A DNA stretch of 64,000 nucleotides from JADGRA01 sp052143535 (GTDB lineage: Bacteria; Myxococcota; Myxococcia; Myxococcales; Myxococcaceae), in the NCBI GenBank assembly GCA_052143535.1, contig JBKQSS010000088.1, positions 51,152-115,151 on the forward strand. The letters run 5' to 3'. The position numbers were made by a program, and so were the translations under genes. Below, one piece after another: positions 38,418 through 48,741 of the stretch. A model generated the notes under the pieces. It was given only the letters and a program-made list of their open reading frames with translations. It was not told the DNA's origin and did not search any database. How positions within the stretch are numbered: position 1 is the first letter of the stretch; every line of letters begins with the position of its first letter.

Positions 38418-38870
38418 CTACTTCTCGAAGTGGTAGTCCGTCGGCCCAGCACGACGGATGACAAACACGCAGGGGCCAGCCTTGCACGTCACCTGGTGCC
38501 GCACCTTGGCCGGGAAGATGACGAAGCTGCCGGCGATGGCGTCCGCGGGCTTTCCGTCGGCGACGTAGTGCACCGAGCCGCTGAGGACGACGGTGTACTC
38601 CGCATAGGAATGCCAGTGCATGGGGAAGGCGTAGCCGGTGGGGTACTTCGCGTAGTTGATGGCGGGTCCCGTCTTCGGGTCCCCAGCGACGGGCCAGTTC
38701 AGGATGCCCGGCGGGACGCCGGCCAGCGTCGACGGCGTCCACTTCGCGTCCTTGAAGTCCACGATGAGAAGCGTGTCGTCGAGGGACGGCACGGCACTCG
38801 TGGGTTGCGCGCTGGCCGCGCCCCCCAGCACCAGAAGCAGCCCCAGCGTCCTTGGCAGATGTGTGTGCAT
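38418..38870 (-). CDS. Secreted cupin-domain protein (DUF4437-like)
   Basis: Exported 150-aa protein: a signal peptide (LGLLLVLGGAASAQ, cleavage near residue 21) precedes a single cupin fold. Metal ligands are visible as His85, His87, Glu91 and His125 (FPMHWHSYAEYTVVLSG and AKVRHQV). Small periplasmic cupins of this kind have no defined reaction. The two-Cys pair in VTCKAGPCVFV could form a disulfide. Flanked by the repeat-bearing spacer and, on the other side, by the helicase gene; no operon partner is obvious. Confidence 0.8.
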   Translation of the reverse strand: MHTHLPRTLGLLLVLGGAASAQPTSAVPSLDDTLLIVDFKDAKWTPSTLAGVPPGILNWPVAGDPKTGPAINYAKYPTGYAFPMHWHSYAEYTVVLSGSVHYVADGKPADAIAGSFVIFPAKVRHQVTCKAGPCVFVIRRAGPTDYHFEK

Positions 38871-38993
38871 AGCCCCCTCCCGGGCAAAGACAGCGTCTGC
38901 TGCCTTACCGCAGGAAGGCCGGCGAGCACTACCGCAGTTGGGGAGGCCAAAAACGGCGACGGCCGCCTGACTCCGGGCGTCCGCGCGGCGGGA

Positions 38994-41900
38994 CTACGGC
39001 TCGCGGAAGAGGTCTTCCACGTCGGCCTGGGTGAGGCCCTTCAGGCCGGCTTGGGTGCCTTCCAAAATTCCGGCGGCGAGCTCGCGCTTGCGGCGCTGCA
39101 GCTGGAGAATTTTCTCCTCCACCGTGCCTTGCGTAATGAGTTTGTAGCTGATGACGGCGCGCGTCTGGCCAATGCGGTGGGTGCGGTCCGTCGCCTGGTC
39201 CTCCACGGCGGGGTTCCACCACGGGTCGAAGTGCAGGACGTAGTCGGCCGCGGTGAGGTTGAGCCCCGTCCCGCCGGCCTTGAGGCTGATGAAGAAGAGA
39301 GGCGGCCCGTCCGGCGCGTTGAAGGCGTCCACCCTCGCCATGCGGTCGCGGGTGCGGCCGTCCAGAGCCTGGTACTTGAGGCCCCGGCTGTCCGCCTCGG
39401 CCTTGAGGAGGTCCAGCATCTCGGTGAATTGGCTGAAGACGAGCGCCCGGTGGCCCTCGGCCACCAAGTCGTCCACCAGCCCGAAGAAGCGCTCCAGCTT
39501 GGCCGAGGCCGGCAGCTGCGTCCCGGGCGGCAGCTTGAGCAACCGCGGGTCGCAGCACACCTGCCGCAGCCGCATCAACGCGGCCAGAATGCTCACCCGC
39601 GCCCGCGAGAAGCCCACCTTGTCGATGCTCTCGTGGACTTTGCTGCGGCTCTGCTCGAGCACCTCGCGGTACAAGGCCGCTTGGCCCGCGTCCATCTCGC
39701 ACCAGGCCACCACCTCCGTCTTGGGAGGCAAGTCCTTGGCCACCTCTGTCTTCAGCCGGCGGAGGATGAAGGGATGGATGCGGCGGCGTAGCCGCTCGCG
39801 GACCCCCAGGTCCGCGCCGACGGTGATGGGCTGCTCGTAGCGCTCGGAGAAGTCCTCCTCGCTGCCGAGGAAGCCGGGCATCAGGAAGTCGAAGATGCTC
39901 CACAGCTCCCCGAGCCTGTTTTCCAGCGGCGTCCCGGTGAGCGCCAACCGGTGCTCAGACGGCAGCGCCTTGCAGGCCTGGGCGGTGGCCGAGCCGGCAT
40001 TCTTAATATTCTGCGCCTCGTCCAGCACCACGTACTTCCAGCGCGTCTTGGAGAGCTCCTCGAGGTCCCGACGGACGAGCGAGTAGGAGGTGAGGACAAT
40101 GTCCACGCTGGCGAAGGACTCCGCCAGCGTCCGCCGGTCCTGCCCGTGCCACAGCGCCACGCTGAGGTCGGGCGTGAAGCGCTCGGCCTCTCGCTTCCAG
40201 TTGGCCAGCACGCTGGTAGGGGCCACCACCAGAGAGGGCGCATTCTTCTCCTCGTTGTGCGCTTTGAGGAGGAGGGCCAGGGCCTGCAGGGTTTTCCCGA
40301 GGCCCATGTCGTCGGCGAGAATTCCGGAGAGACGGTGCCGGTGCAGAAACCACAGCCAGGCAAGCCCCGCCTCCTGGTAGTGGCGCAGCGTCGCCACCAG
40401 CCCGGTCGGCGGCGGTACCGGCGCGGCCTGGTCCACCAGCCGCAACTCGGACATGGCCGCCCGGGCGCGGGCCTCGATGTCGGCCGCGTCCCCGAGGCTG
40501 GCCAGGGCGTCGAGTGCCATCGCCTGGTACAGCGGTACCCGGGTGGTGGCCTTGCCGGGGCTGGCCCCGGCCTCCTCTAGAAGCTCCGTCGCCCGCTGTA
40601 GCTCCTCGCGGTCCGCCTCGGCAAAGCTTCCGTCCTGAAGCGGCACGTACCGCCGCCCAGAGGCGAGCCACAGCCGCACCGCGCCCAAGTCCACCGACTG
40701 GCCTTCGGCCTCGAAGCGGGCGTCGAGGTCAAACCAGTGCAGCGCCTCCATGCTGACGCGGATGCGGGGGCGCAGGCCCGTCCGCACCTTCACCTCGGGC
40801 AACTGCGCGGCGAAGCGCTCCCAAGCGGCCGGGAGGCTCTTCAGCCCATGGGCCCAGAAGGTGACGGCGGCGTCCCCTTGGCCCACGTAGGCCTCGCCGT
40901 CCCAGCGAAGGCCCTGCGCGGCGAGGAGGCGCAGCGCAGCGCGCTCGGCGGCCTCATCGCGCCGGTACAGCCGGCGCTTGTTGCCGGCAGCGCCGATGGC
41001 GTAGCCCAATGTGCCCGGGGCCGGCGTGACGGCCACCGTGGTGCCGCCGTAGCGGGCCCCCAGCTGGGCCCGCACCCTCTCGGCACTCCCCTCGAGGGTG
41101 AGGAGGAGGTGCGGCGGGGTGGACTCGTCCACCTCCAGCCCGTCGGCCCGCAGCGAGAGGTTGAGCCGGGGCAAGTGGGCAGCGAAGAAGGTGAGTGCCC
41201 GGTCCAGCTGCCCATGGGGCAAGGACATGGAGGGCTCGAGCAGCCACTTGCGCCACAGCCGGGCCGGGAGGTTGGGGCGCACCGGGTACAGGGTTTGCCC
41301 GAAGAGGAGGTAACTCGTCCGCTTGCCGACGAGAAACACCGACTCGCGCATGCCCACCGGCTCGCCCTCCGGCAGCCGGAACTCCAAGGACGCCTTGGCC
41401 CCACCGTCCGTGGACTCAAGGTGCACCTGGGGCAGCGCCGCAGCCTCGGACAGCACCAAAGGCGTCCCCCGGTACACCACCCTCGCCGTCGCCACCACCT
41501 CCAGTAAGTCCGCCACTTCCTCGTCGGAGAGGAGAAACTTCCCGTCGTAGCGCGCCTCGTGCCGGGCAAGCTCGTGCAGCGCGCGCTCGTCCACCGGCCC
41601 AAGACGCGCGCCCTGCCCGAGGAGCCGCCGCACCTGAATGGGGCCGGCCGTCTGGGCCTCCTTGCGCCGGACGTCTACCAGCCAGGCCCGCACGCCGCTG
41701 CGCGCGTGGGCGGGCATGATGCGGTAGACGAAAGCATGGTCCGGCAGCGAGGACAGTCCGAGCCAGCTCTCCAGCTTGGCCACCGCCGGCAGTGGCACCA
41801 CCTCCGCCCCCTTGGGCTCCACCACCGGCTCGGCCGCCGCGGGCGCCGCGCGCTCGGCCTGAAGCTGGGCTAGCGCCACCGCCACCACGTGCTTGCAGTG

Positions 41901-42182
41901 GGGGCCGTAGCGGTTCCACGCCTGGCAGGTGCAGCTGGACAGAAGCGGGCGGGCTGCCGTGTCCAGGGTGGACAGATAGGGCTGCCCCTCGGAGCCGGCA
42001 ATGGAGCCGGACAGGACGCTGCCCGAGCGGGTGAGGCCCAAGACACGGCCCAGGCCGGCGTAGTCCCGGCCCTTCTTGAAGCTGGTGGGCTGCACCTCGT
42101 CGCGCAGAAGGGCAAGCCAGCTGCCCTCCTCGGAAATGGCGGCGGTCTGAAGTTCGGGCGGACTCAAGGCAAGTCCTCTCAA
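38994..42182 (-). CDS. SWI2/SNF2-family helicase with N-terminal SWIM zinc finger
   Basis: A 1062-aa DNA-dependent ATPase of the bacterial HepA/SNF2 group. The N-terminus has a SWIM finger, Cys84-x-Cys86 and Cys96-x-His98 (CTCQAWNRYGPHCKHVV). A middle region (about 130-590) is the bacterial SNF2-associated domain. The motor follows: Walker A LADDMGLGKTLQAL (about 622-635), DEAQ box VLDEAQNIKN (about 718), and C-terminal helicase TDRTHRIGQTR (about 995). Likely remodels DNA-protein complexes, perhaps during transcription or repair. Stand-alone gene, divergent from the ABC transporter. Confidence 0.93.
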   Translation of the reverse strand: MRGLALSPPELQTAAISEEGSWLALLRDEVQPTSFKKGRDYAGLGRVLGLTRSGSVLSGSIAGSEGQPYLSTLDTAARPLLSSCTCQAWNRYGPHCKHVVAVALAQLQAERAAPAAAEPVVEPKGAEVVPLPAVAKLESWLGLSSLPDHAFVYRIMPAHARSGVRAWLVDVRRKEAQTAGPIQVRRLLGQGARLGPVDERALHELARHEARYDGKFLLSDEEVADLLEVVATARVVYRGTPLVLSEAAALPQVHLESTDGGAKASLEFRLPEGEPVGMRESVFLVGKRTSYLLFGQTLYPVRPNLPARLWRKWLLEPSMSLPHGQLDRALTFFAAHLPRLNLSLRADGLEVDESTPPHLLLTLEGSAERVRAQLGARYGGTTVAVTPAPGTLGYAIGAAGNKRRLYRRDEAAERAALRLLAAQGLRWDGEAYVGQGDAAVTFWAHGLKSLPAAWERFAAQLPEVKVRTGLRPRIRVSMEALHWFDLDARFEAEGQSVDLGAVRLWLASGRRYVPLQDGSFAEADREELQRATELLEEAGASPGKATTRVPLYQAMALDALASLGDAADIEARARAAMSELRLVDQAAPVPPPTGLVATLRHYQEAGLAWLWFLHRHRLSGILADDMGLGKTLQALALLLKAHNEEKNAPSLVVAPTSVLANWKREAERFTPDLSVALWHGQDRRTLAESFASVDIVLTSYSLVRRDLEELSKTRWKYVVLDEAQNIKNAGSATAQACKALPSEHRLALTGTPLENRLGELWSIFDFLMPGFLGSEEDFSERYEQPITVGADLGVRERLRRRIHPFILRRLKTEVAKDLPPKTEVVAWCEMDAGQAALYREVLEQSRSKVHESIDKVGFSRARVSILAALMRLRQVCCDPRLLKLPPGTQLPASAKLERFFGLVDDLVAEGHRALVFSQFTEMLDLLKAEADSRGLKYQALDGRTRDRMARVDAFNAPDGPPLFFISLKAGGTGLNLTAADYVLHFDPWWNPAVEDQATDRTHRIGQTRAVISYKLITQGTVEEKILQLQRRKRELAAGILEGTQAGLKGLTQADVEDLFREP

Positions 42183-42278
42183 GTAACACGCTACCCTGCC
42201 CCTCTGCTCGGGCGGCTTTGAAACGTTTCATTCTCGTTGGCGCGGAAGAGTCGACGCGGGCATAAGAGGGGGTTGTCC
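42183..42278. promoter_or_regulatory. Divergent region between the SNF2 helicase and ABC transporter genes
   Basis: Only 96 bases separate two divergent starts, so both promoters must lie here. AT-richer text (TTTGAAACGTTTCATTCTCG, 42219-42238) contains the small palindrome GAAACGTTTC at 42222-42231, a possible operator. This is a weak call based on symmetry and location. Confidence 0.35.
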
Positions 42279-43214
42279 ATGGGGGAGCTCGCGCCAGCCA
42301 TTTCCGTCGAGGCCCTGGTGAAGCGCTTCGAGGACGTGGCCGCCGTGGACGGCGTCACCTTCTCAGTCCCCGCCGGGACGTGCCTCGGGCTGCTTGGCCC
42401 CAACGGCGCCGGGAAAACGACGACGGTGGAAATTCTCGAGGGGCTGCAACAGCCCACCGCCGGCACGGTGCGCGTGTTGGGGCAGCTGTGGGTCGAGCAC
42501 CCAGAGCGCCTCCGGGCGCGCATCGGCATTTGCCTTCAGGAAACCCGCTTCTACGAGAAGATGACGGTGCGTGAGACGGTGGCGCTCTTCCGCAGCTTCT
42601 ACCCCACCGGCATCTCGGTGGACGAGGCCATCCACCTGGTGGCGCTGAAGGAAAAGCGGGACGGGCGCGTGGGAAAGCTGTCCGGCGGCCAGCGGCAAAG
42701 GCTGGCCCTGGCCGTCGCCCTGGTGGGGGACCCGGAGGTCCTCTTCCTCGACGAGCCCACCACCGGGCTGGACCCGGCCAGCCGGCGCGGGCTGTGGGAC
42801 GTGATTGAAGCGCTCAAAGCGCGGGGCCGCACCGTCGTCCTCACCACCCACTACATGGAAGAGGCCGAGCGGCTGTGCGACCAGGTGGTCATCGTCGACC
42901 ACGGCAAGGTGGTGGCCCAAGGCACACCCCAGGCGCTGGTGGCAGCCTACGGCGGCACGCAAGTCATCGAGTTTGAAGCCAGGCCCATGCCGTCGCTGGA
43001 AGCCTGCCGTGCCCTCCCTGGCTGCTCCGACGTCCAAGCGCGCAACGGCACGCTGCGCCTGGCCGTCCGGGGCCTTCCCGAGGCCTTGCCGGCCCTTTTG
43101 CGCGCGGTGGAGGCTGCACACGGGACGCTGCTTCAGCTGTCTACCCACGCCCCGACGCTGGATGACGTCTTCCTCCACCTGACAGGCAGAAGCCTGCGCG
43201 ACGAGGAGTCCTAA
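42279..43214 (+). CDS. ABC-2 exporter ATP-binding protein
   Basis: ATPase of a drug- or lipid-type exporter (DrrA/CcmA group), 311 aa from the ATG giving MGELAPAISV; an upstream in-frame start at 42237 is less likely. Walker A GPNGAGKTT (40-48), signature LSGGQ (134-138), Walker B VLFLDEP (154-160), and the DrrA-like sequence TTGLDPASRRGLWD are present. The C-terminal 90 residues form the usual extension. The permease starts nine bases after the stop. Confidence 0.92.
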   Translation: MGELAPAISVEALVKRFEDVAAVDGVTFSVPAGTCLGLLGPNGAGKTTTVEILEGLQQPTAGTVRVLGQLWVEHPERLRARIGICLQETRFYEKMTVRETVALFRSFYPTGISVDEAIHLVALKEKRDGRVGKLSGGQRQRLALAVALVGDPEVLFLDEPTTGLDPASRRGLWDVIEALKARGRTVVLTTHYMEEAERLCDQVVIVDHGKVVAQGTPQALVAAYGGTQVIEFEARPMPSLEACRALPGCSDVQARNGTLRLAVRGLPEALPALLRAVEAAHGTLLQLSTHAPTLDDVFLHLTGRSLRDEES

Positions 43215-43223
43215 AAAGGGCCC

Positions 43224-44264
43224 ATGGGCACGCCGCGCCACCCACTCTGGCAGCTGTTTCTCATGCGCCTGAGGGCCCTGTGGCGCGAGCCCTCGGCCCT
43301 CTTCTGGATTTTCATCTTCCCCATCCTCATCTCCATTGCTCTCGGCCTCGCCTTCCGCAACCAGTCCATGGCCCGCCTCACGGTGGCGGTGGTGGAGGGC
43401 CCAACTCAGGGGCCGCTGGTAGCGACGACGCTGTCCAAGACGCCCGGGCTTCAGACGGTGATGCTGCCCGAGCCAGAAGCCCGTCGCGCACTGGCCTCGG
43501 GCAAGGTGGCCCTGGTGGTTTTGGCCGGCGCGCCGCCGCGGCTGGTGGTGGACCCGCTCGTCCCCGAGGGCCGCACCGCCCGGCTCCTGGTGTTGGACAG
43601 CCTGCAGCGGCAGGCCGGCCGCACCGACGCGCTGCGCATTCCGGAGGAGCACGTCAGCGTCCCCGGCCGCCGCTACATCGACTTCCTCATTCCGGGGCTG
43701 CTCGGCTTCGGGCTGATGTCCTCCTCGGTGTGGGGCCTCGGCTGGGGACTCGTTAATATGCGCACCGGCAAGCTGCTCAAGCGCCTGGTGGCCACGCCCA
43801 TGCGCAAGGCGGACCTTCTGGCCTCCTTCATCCTGAGCCGGCTGCTTTTGGCGGTGTTTGAGACGGGCTTCTTCCTGGCCTTTGCCCGCCTCCTCTTCAA
43901 CGTCCGAGTGGCCGGAAGCCTGCTCTCCTTCGTGCTGGTGGCCGCCGCCGGGGCCCTCAGCTTCGGCGGTGTTGGCCTCCTCGTCGCCTCGCGCGCGCAG
44001 AATACCGAGACGGCCGGGGGCCTCATGAATCTCGTCACCCTCCCCATGACGGTGCTGTCGGGCGTCTTCTTCTCGGCCAGCCACTTCCCCGGGTGGATGC
44101 AGCCCCTGGTGAAGGCGCTCCCCCTCACCGCGGTCATCGACGCGCTTCGGGCCATCTCCATCGACGCCGCCCCCTTGTGGACACAAGGCGGCGCCCTGTT
44201 GGTGCTGGCGGTGTGGGGCGCCTTGGCCTTCGCCCTGGCCCTGCGTATTTTCCGCTGGAGCTAG
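43224..44264 (+). CDS. ABC-2 family exporter permease
   Basis: Partner of the preceding ATPase, 346 aa. One N-terminal membrane helix (about 27-45, LFWIFIFPILISIALGLAF), a large external loop of about 110 residues, and then five helices (about 155-340), typical of ABC-2 type permeases such as DrrB or YhgE-like exporters. The motif of the last loop, LSGVFFSASHFPGWMQPLVKALPLTAVIDALR, is characteristic. Substrate unknown. Ends 34 bases before the convergent lipoprotein gene. Confidence 0.9.
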   Translation: MGTPRHPLWQLFLMRLRALWREPSALFWIFIFPILISIALGLAFRNQSMARLTVAVVEGPTQGPLVATTLSKTPGLQTVMLPEPEARRALASGKVALVVLAGAPPRLVVDPLVPEGRTARLLVLDSLQRQAGRTDALRIPEEHVSVPGRRYIDFLIPGLLGFGLMSSSVWGLGWGLVNMRTGKLLKRLVATPMRKADLLASFILSRLLLAVFETGFFLAFARLLFNVRVAGSLLSFVLVAAAGALSFGGVGLLVASRAQNTETAGGLMNLVTLPMTVLSGVFFSASHFPGWMQPLVKALPLTAVIDALRAISIDAAPLWTQGGALLVLAVWGALAFALALRIFRWS

Positions 44265-44298
44265 TCTCGGGCTACTGGAAGGCCTTTTCAGCGCGGCC

Positions 44299-44916
44299 CT
44301 ACAGCGGGCAGGCGATGGGCTGCATTTGCCAAATTCCCTGGCAGGTCACCGCCATTCCACCCGACGCGCAGGCGTTGTAGTCGCAGGCCAGTCCGGCCGG
44401 CTGACACTCGGTGCCGAGGTTGGGCACAAAGGGCGGACACCCCGCGTCCAGCGGGCTGACACACCAGACGTCCGTTTGCCCTGTGACAATCGGTCCGCCG
44501 CAGCCGTTGGCGCAGGTGTAGGCAGTTGCCGCATAAACGCAGGTCAGGCCGAGCTCGCGTTGCGTGCACGGCGCCCCGCCCGGAGTCGTGGGGGGCGCTG
44601 TCGCCGGACAAGACGGGACTGGGAGAGTGCAGCTGCCGCCGGACAGTTGCCAGCCGGGGGCGACGTCTCCACAGGTTGCAAAGGTGCGGCACTCGGCCCG
44701 GAGGTCGCCACCCCAAGAGCACATCAACCCCGGGACAGGACACGCCGCGGAAGCGTCCGGGGGGAAACCGGGGCAGCCCGCGTCATACAGAGCGATGCTG
44801 CACTCCCCGCCGTCGGGGGAAATACAAATCTCCGACTCCGGGGGGCCTGCGCTCAAGCACGCCACTGCCGCCACCGTCGCGACCAGGGTGAAAAGAGTTC
44901 CTGCCGTCCGCCGCAC
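44299..44916 (-). CDS. Cys-rich repeat lipoprotein (205 aa)
   Basis: Begins with a signal peptide ending at a lipobox-like AAVAC (Cys20), so likely attached to a membrane. The mature part has many cysteines arranged in three modules that share CP-x(n)-GxxC-x(n)-LxC-x(n)-C, for instance GCPGFPPDASAACPVPGLMC, SCPATAPPTTPGGAPC and GCPPFVPNLGTECQPAGLAC. Disulfide-linked surface modules are the likely structure. Proteins like this are common in myxobacteria; no function is established. Convergent with the ABC permease; 26 bases after the nadK stop coordinate on the same strand. Confidence 0.75.
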   Translation of the reverse strand: MRRTAGTLFTLVATVAAVACLSAGPPESEICISPDGGECSIALYDAGCPGFPPDASAACPVPGLMCSWGGDLRAECRTFATCGDVAPGWQLSGGSCTLPVPSCPATAPPTTPGGAPCTQRELGLTCVYAATAYTCANGCGGPIVTGQTDVWCVSPLDAGCPPFVPNLGTECQPAGLACDYNACASGGMAVTCQGIWQMQPIACPL

Positions 44917-44942
44917 GTTGTCCTTTCACAGGCCTTGCACGC

Positions 44943-45788
44943 CTAGCGCTCGCCCCAGTGCAGCTTCTCACGCAGCACCGCGAAGTAGTCCAGGCGTGGG
45001 TTACTCACCAGCAGCACCCGGTTGGGGGAGCGCCGCACCTCGAGGGTGTCCTTCGCCAACAGGGCATGGCCGCTCTGCCCGTCAAAGGTGACGTAAACGT
45101 CCGCCGCCTCGTCCCCGAGGTGAATGGACACCACCTGGTCCCCCGGCACCACCAGCGGCCGCTGCGTCAGGGCATGGGGGCAAATGGGGACGATGAGGGC
45201 ACAGTCGAGGCCGGGGTGGACAATGGGCCCCCCGGCGGCCAGGGCGTAGGCCGTCGAGCCGGTGGGCGTGGCCACAATGAGGCCGTCGGACTTGAAGGTG
45301 GCGATGAGTTTCCCGTCAATGCGCGTCTCGTGGTCCGCAATGCGGGACAGCGCCCCGCGGTTGATGACGACGTCATTGAGGACTTCGTCCTCCACCGCCA
45401 CCGCCCCCCGGCGGAGGACGCGGCAGCCCAGCTTCATGCGCTGTTGCACGCTGCCCCGCCCCGCGAGCACCTCGTCCATGACGTCCAGCCCCTCCGTCGC
45501 TGGCACCTCGGTCATGAAGCCCAAGCTGCCGAGGTTGATGCCGAGAATGGGCACCGGACGGCCCCCCAGAAGCCGGGCAGCACGGATGAGAGTGCCGTCG
45601 CCGCCCAGCACCACCACCAGCTCAGCGCGGGCCGCCACCTCCTCCTGGGGGTGCACCGGCCAGCCGAGCTCAGCGGCAAAGTCCGGGTCCGCAAGCAGGG
45701 TGAGCTCCGGGTGGCGCTGGCGCAGCCGGCGGGCCAGGACGGCCGCTTCGGCGCTGCCTTTTTTGGCCACCACCGCGAGCGTCTTCAC
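44943..45788 (-). CDS. nadK: NAD kinase
   Basis: Makes NADP from NAD and ATP or polyphosphate. The 281-aa protein holds the catalytic GGDGT at residues 62-66, NLGSLGFMTE near 85-94, the NDVVINRG-like text (EVLNDVVINRGALS) and the hallmark TPTGSTAYALAAGGPIVHP. Length and order are normal. Divergent from rarA with only 37 bases between the two starts. Confidence 0.95.
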   Translation of the reverse strand: MKTLAVVAKKGSAEAAVLARRLRQRHPELTLLADPDFAAELGWPVHPQEEVAARAELVVVLGGDGTLIRAARLLGGRPVPILGINLGSLGFMTEVPATEGLDVMDEVLAGRGSVQQRMKLGCRVLRRGAVAVEDEVLNDVVINRGALSRIADHETRIDGKLIATFKSDGLIVATPTGSTAYALAAGGPIVHPGLDCALIVPICPHALTQRPLVVPGDQVVSIHLGDEAADVYVTFDGQSGHALLAKDTLEVRRSPNRVLLVSNPRLDYFAVLREKLHWGER

Positions 45789-45825
45789 CTTGGCCCGAGG
45801 CTACTACTAGAAGGCGTGTCTGGTT

Positions 45826-47157
45826 ATGGACCTCTTCACCCAGGCGGGGGACAGGGAAACCGCCGAGAGCGCCCCCCTCGCCGAGCGCCTCCGTCCCCAG
45901 ACGCTGGAGGACTTCGTCGGCCAAGAGCACCTCACCGGCGAGGGAAAGCTGCTGCGGACGGCTCTGGCAGCCAAGAAGCTGCCGAGCCTCATCTTCTGGG
46001 GCCCGCCCGGCACCGGGAAAACCACTCTGGCTCGGCTGTTGGCCAAGGGCAGTGGGGCCTTTTTCGTCGGCATGTCCGCCGTCTCCGCCGGCGTGAAGGA
46101 CGTCCGGGAGGTGGTGGCCGCCGCCGAGGAGCGCCGGCGGCTGCAGGGGCAGGGCACGGTGCTCTTCCTCGATGAGATTCACCGCTTCAACCGCACGCAG
46201 CAGGACGCCCTCTTGCCCCATGTGGAGAAAGGGACGCTCACCCTGTTGGGGGCCACCACCGAAAACCCCAGCTTCGAGGTGAATTCGGCGCTTTTGTCCC
46301 GCACCCGGGTGGTGACGCTGCGCCCACTGGAGGAGGAGGAGTTGGTGGCCCTGTTGAAGCGAGCGCTGGCCTCTCCCCGAGGGCTCGCCGGGAAGGTGGA
46401 GGCGGACGAGGCGGCCCTGGGGGCCATCGCCCGTGCAGCCGGTGGGGACGCGCGCCGGGCGCTCACCACGCTGGAGGTGGCGGCCGTCGGCGGGGCCAGG
46501 GTGGACGAGGCGCGGGTGGCCGAGGCGCTGCAGCGCCGGACGCTTTTGTACGACCGGGCCGGCGACGAGCACTACAACGTCGTTTCCGCCTTCATCAAGT
46601 CCCTCCGCGGCTCGGACCCGGACGCGGCCCTCTATTGGATGGCGCGGATGCTGGAGGCCGGAGAGGAGCCGCGCTTCGTCGTCCGGAGAATGGTGATTTT
46701 CGCCTCGGAGGACATTGGCAACGCGGACCCCCAGGCCCTCCAGGTGGCGGTGGCGGCGCTGCAGGCCTTCGAGCTGGTGGGCCTCCCCGAGGGCACCCTC
46801 CCCCTCACCCAGGCGGCCACCTACCTGGCCCTCGCGCCCAAGTCCAACGCCGTCATTGCCGCCTACGGGCGGGCCCGGGAGGCCGTCCTCGAGTCTGGGT
46901 CGCTGCCCGTCCCCTTGCACCTGCGCAACGCCCCCACCCCGCTGATGAAGTCCATGGGCTACGGGGGCGGCTACCAGTACCCCCATGACTTCGAGGGCCA
47001 CGTGGTGGCCGAGGAGTACCTTCCCGAGGCGCTGCGCGGGGCCCGTTTCTACCGGCCGGGTCTGGAGGGCCGGGAGAAGGAGCTCTCCGAGCGGCTGAAA
47101 GCTCTCCAAACCGTGCGCGCCAGCACCAAGAAGAGCGAACCGGGCGACGAGGGCTAA
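45826..47157 (+). CDS. rarA: Replication-associated AAA ATPase RarA (MgsA)
   Basis: Clamp-loader-like AAA+ ATPase acting at stalled replication forks. Walker A GPPGTGKTT (59-67), Walker B VLFLDEIHRFN, sensor 1 LGATTENPSFEVNSALLSR, and the tetramerisation part with AVIAAYGRAREAV and MKSMGYGGGYQYPHDFEGH match RarA. The 443-aa length is typical. Divergent from nadK and convergent with the sigma-54 regulator. Confidence 0.95.
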   Translation: MDLFTQAGDRETAESAPLAERLRPQTLEDFVGQEHLTGEGKLLRTALAAKKLPSLIFWGPPGTGKTTLARLLAKGSGAFFVGMSAVSAGVKDVREVVAAAEERRRLQGQGTVLFLDEIHRFNRTQQDALLPHVEKGTLTLLGATTENPSFEVNSALLSRTRVVTLRPLEEEELVALLKRALASPRGLAGKVEADEAALGAIARAAGGDARRALTTLEVAAVGGARVDEARVAEALQRRTLLYDRAGDEHYNVVSAFIKSLRGSDPDAALYWMARMLEAGEEPRFVVRRMVIFASEDIGNADPQALQVAVAALQAFELVGLPEGTLPLTQAATYLALAPKSNAVIAAYGRAREAVLESGSLPVPLHLRNAPTPLMKSMGYGGGYQYPHDFEGHVVAEEYLPEALRGARFYRPGLEGREKELSERLKALQTVRASTKKSEPGDEG

Positions 47158-47187
47158 GGCTGGGCTAAGGCCCGAAGGCCCTAAAAG

Positions 47188-47216
47188 GCCCCTCGTTCGC
47201 CCCGGCTCCGAGGGGC
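47188..47216. terminator. Hairpin between convergent rarA and sigma-54 regulator genes
   Basis: GCCCCTCG pairs with CGAGGGGC (8 bp, loop of 13 bases), placed about 30 bases after rarA and about 75 bases past the end of the leftward regulator gene. On the rightward strand no T-run follows; on the leftward strand CCTTTTAGGG lies just after. It can serve both directions. Confidence 0.45.
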
Positions 47217-47290
47217 GCCACCGGCGTCCCCACCGGAGTCTCAGCCACCTCCCGGTGGAGCCCAGGCCTCCAGCTGAGGCCAAGGGGGCC

Positions 47291-48736
<1,446 letters not shown>

Positions 48737-48741
48737 TGCTT

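Noticed and set aside
38361..39791. 476-codon rightward frame opposite the cupin and helicase genes
   Set aside because: Spans two unrelated real genes on the opposite strand and has no domain.
42363..44186. 607-codon leftward frame opposite the ABC transporter genes
   Set aside because: Both ABC genes are certain; the antisense product is His/Gln/Gly-rich without any domain.
45670..47283. 537-codon leftward frame opposite rarA
   Set aside because: Shadow of rarA, which has complete AAA motifs.
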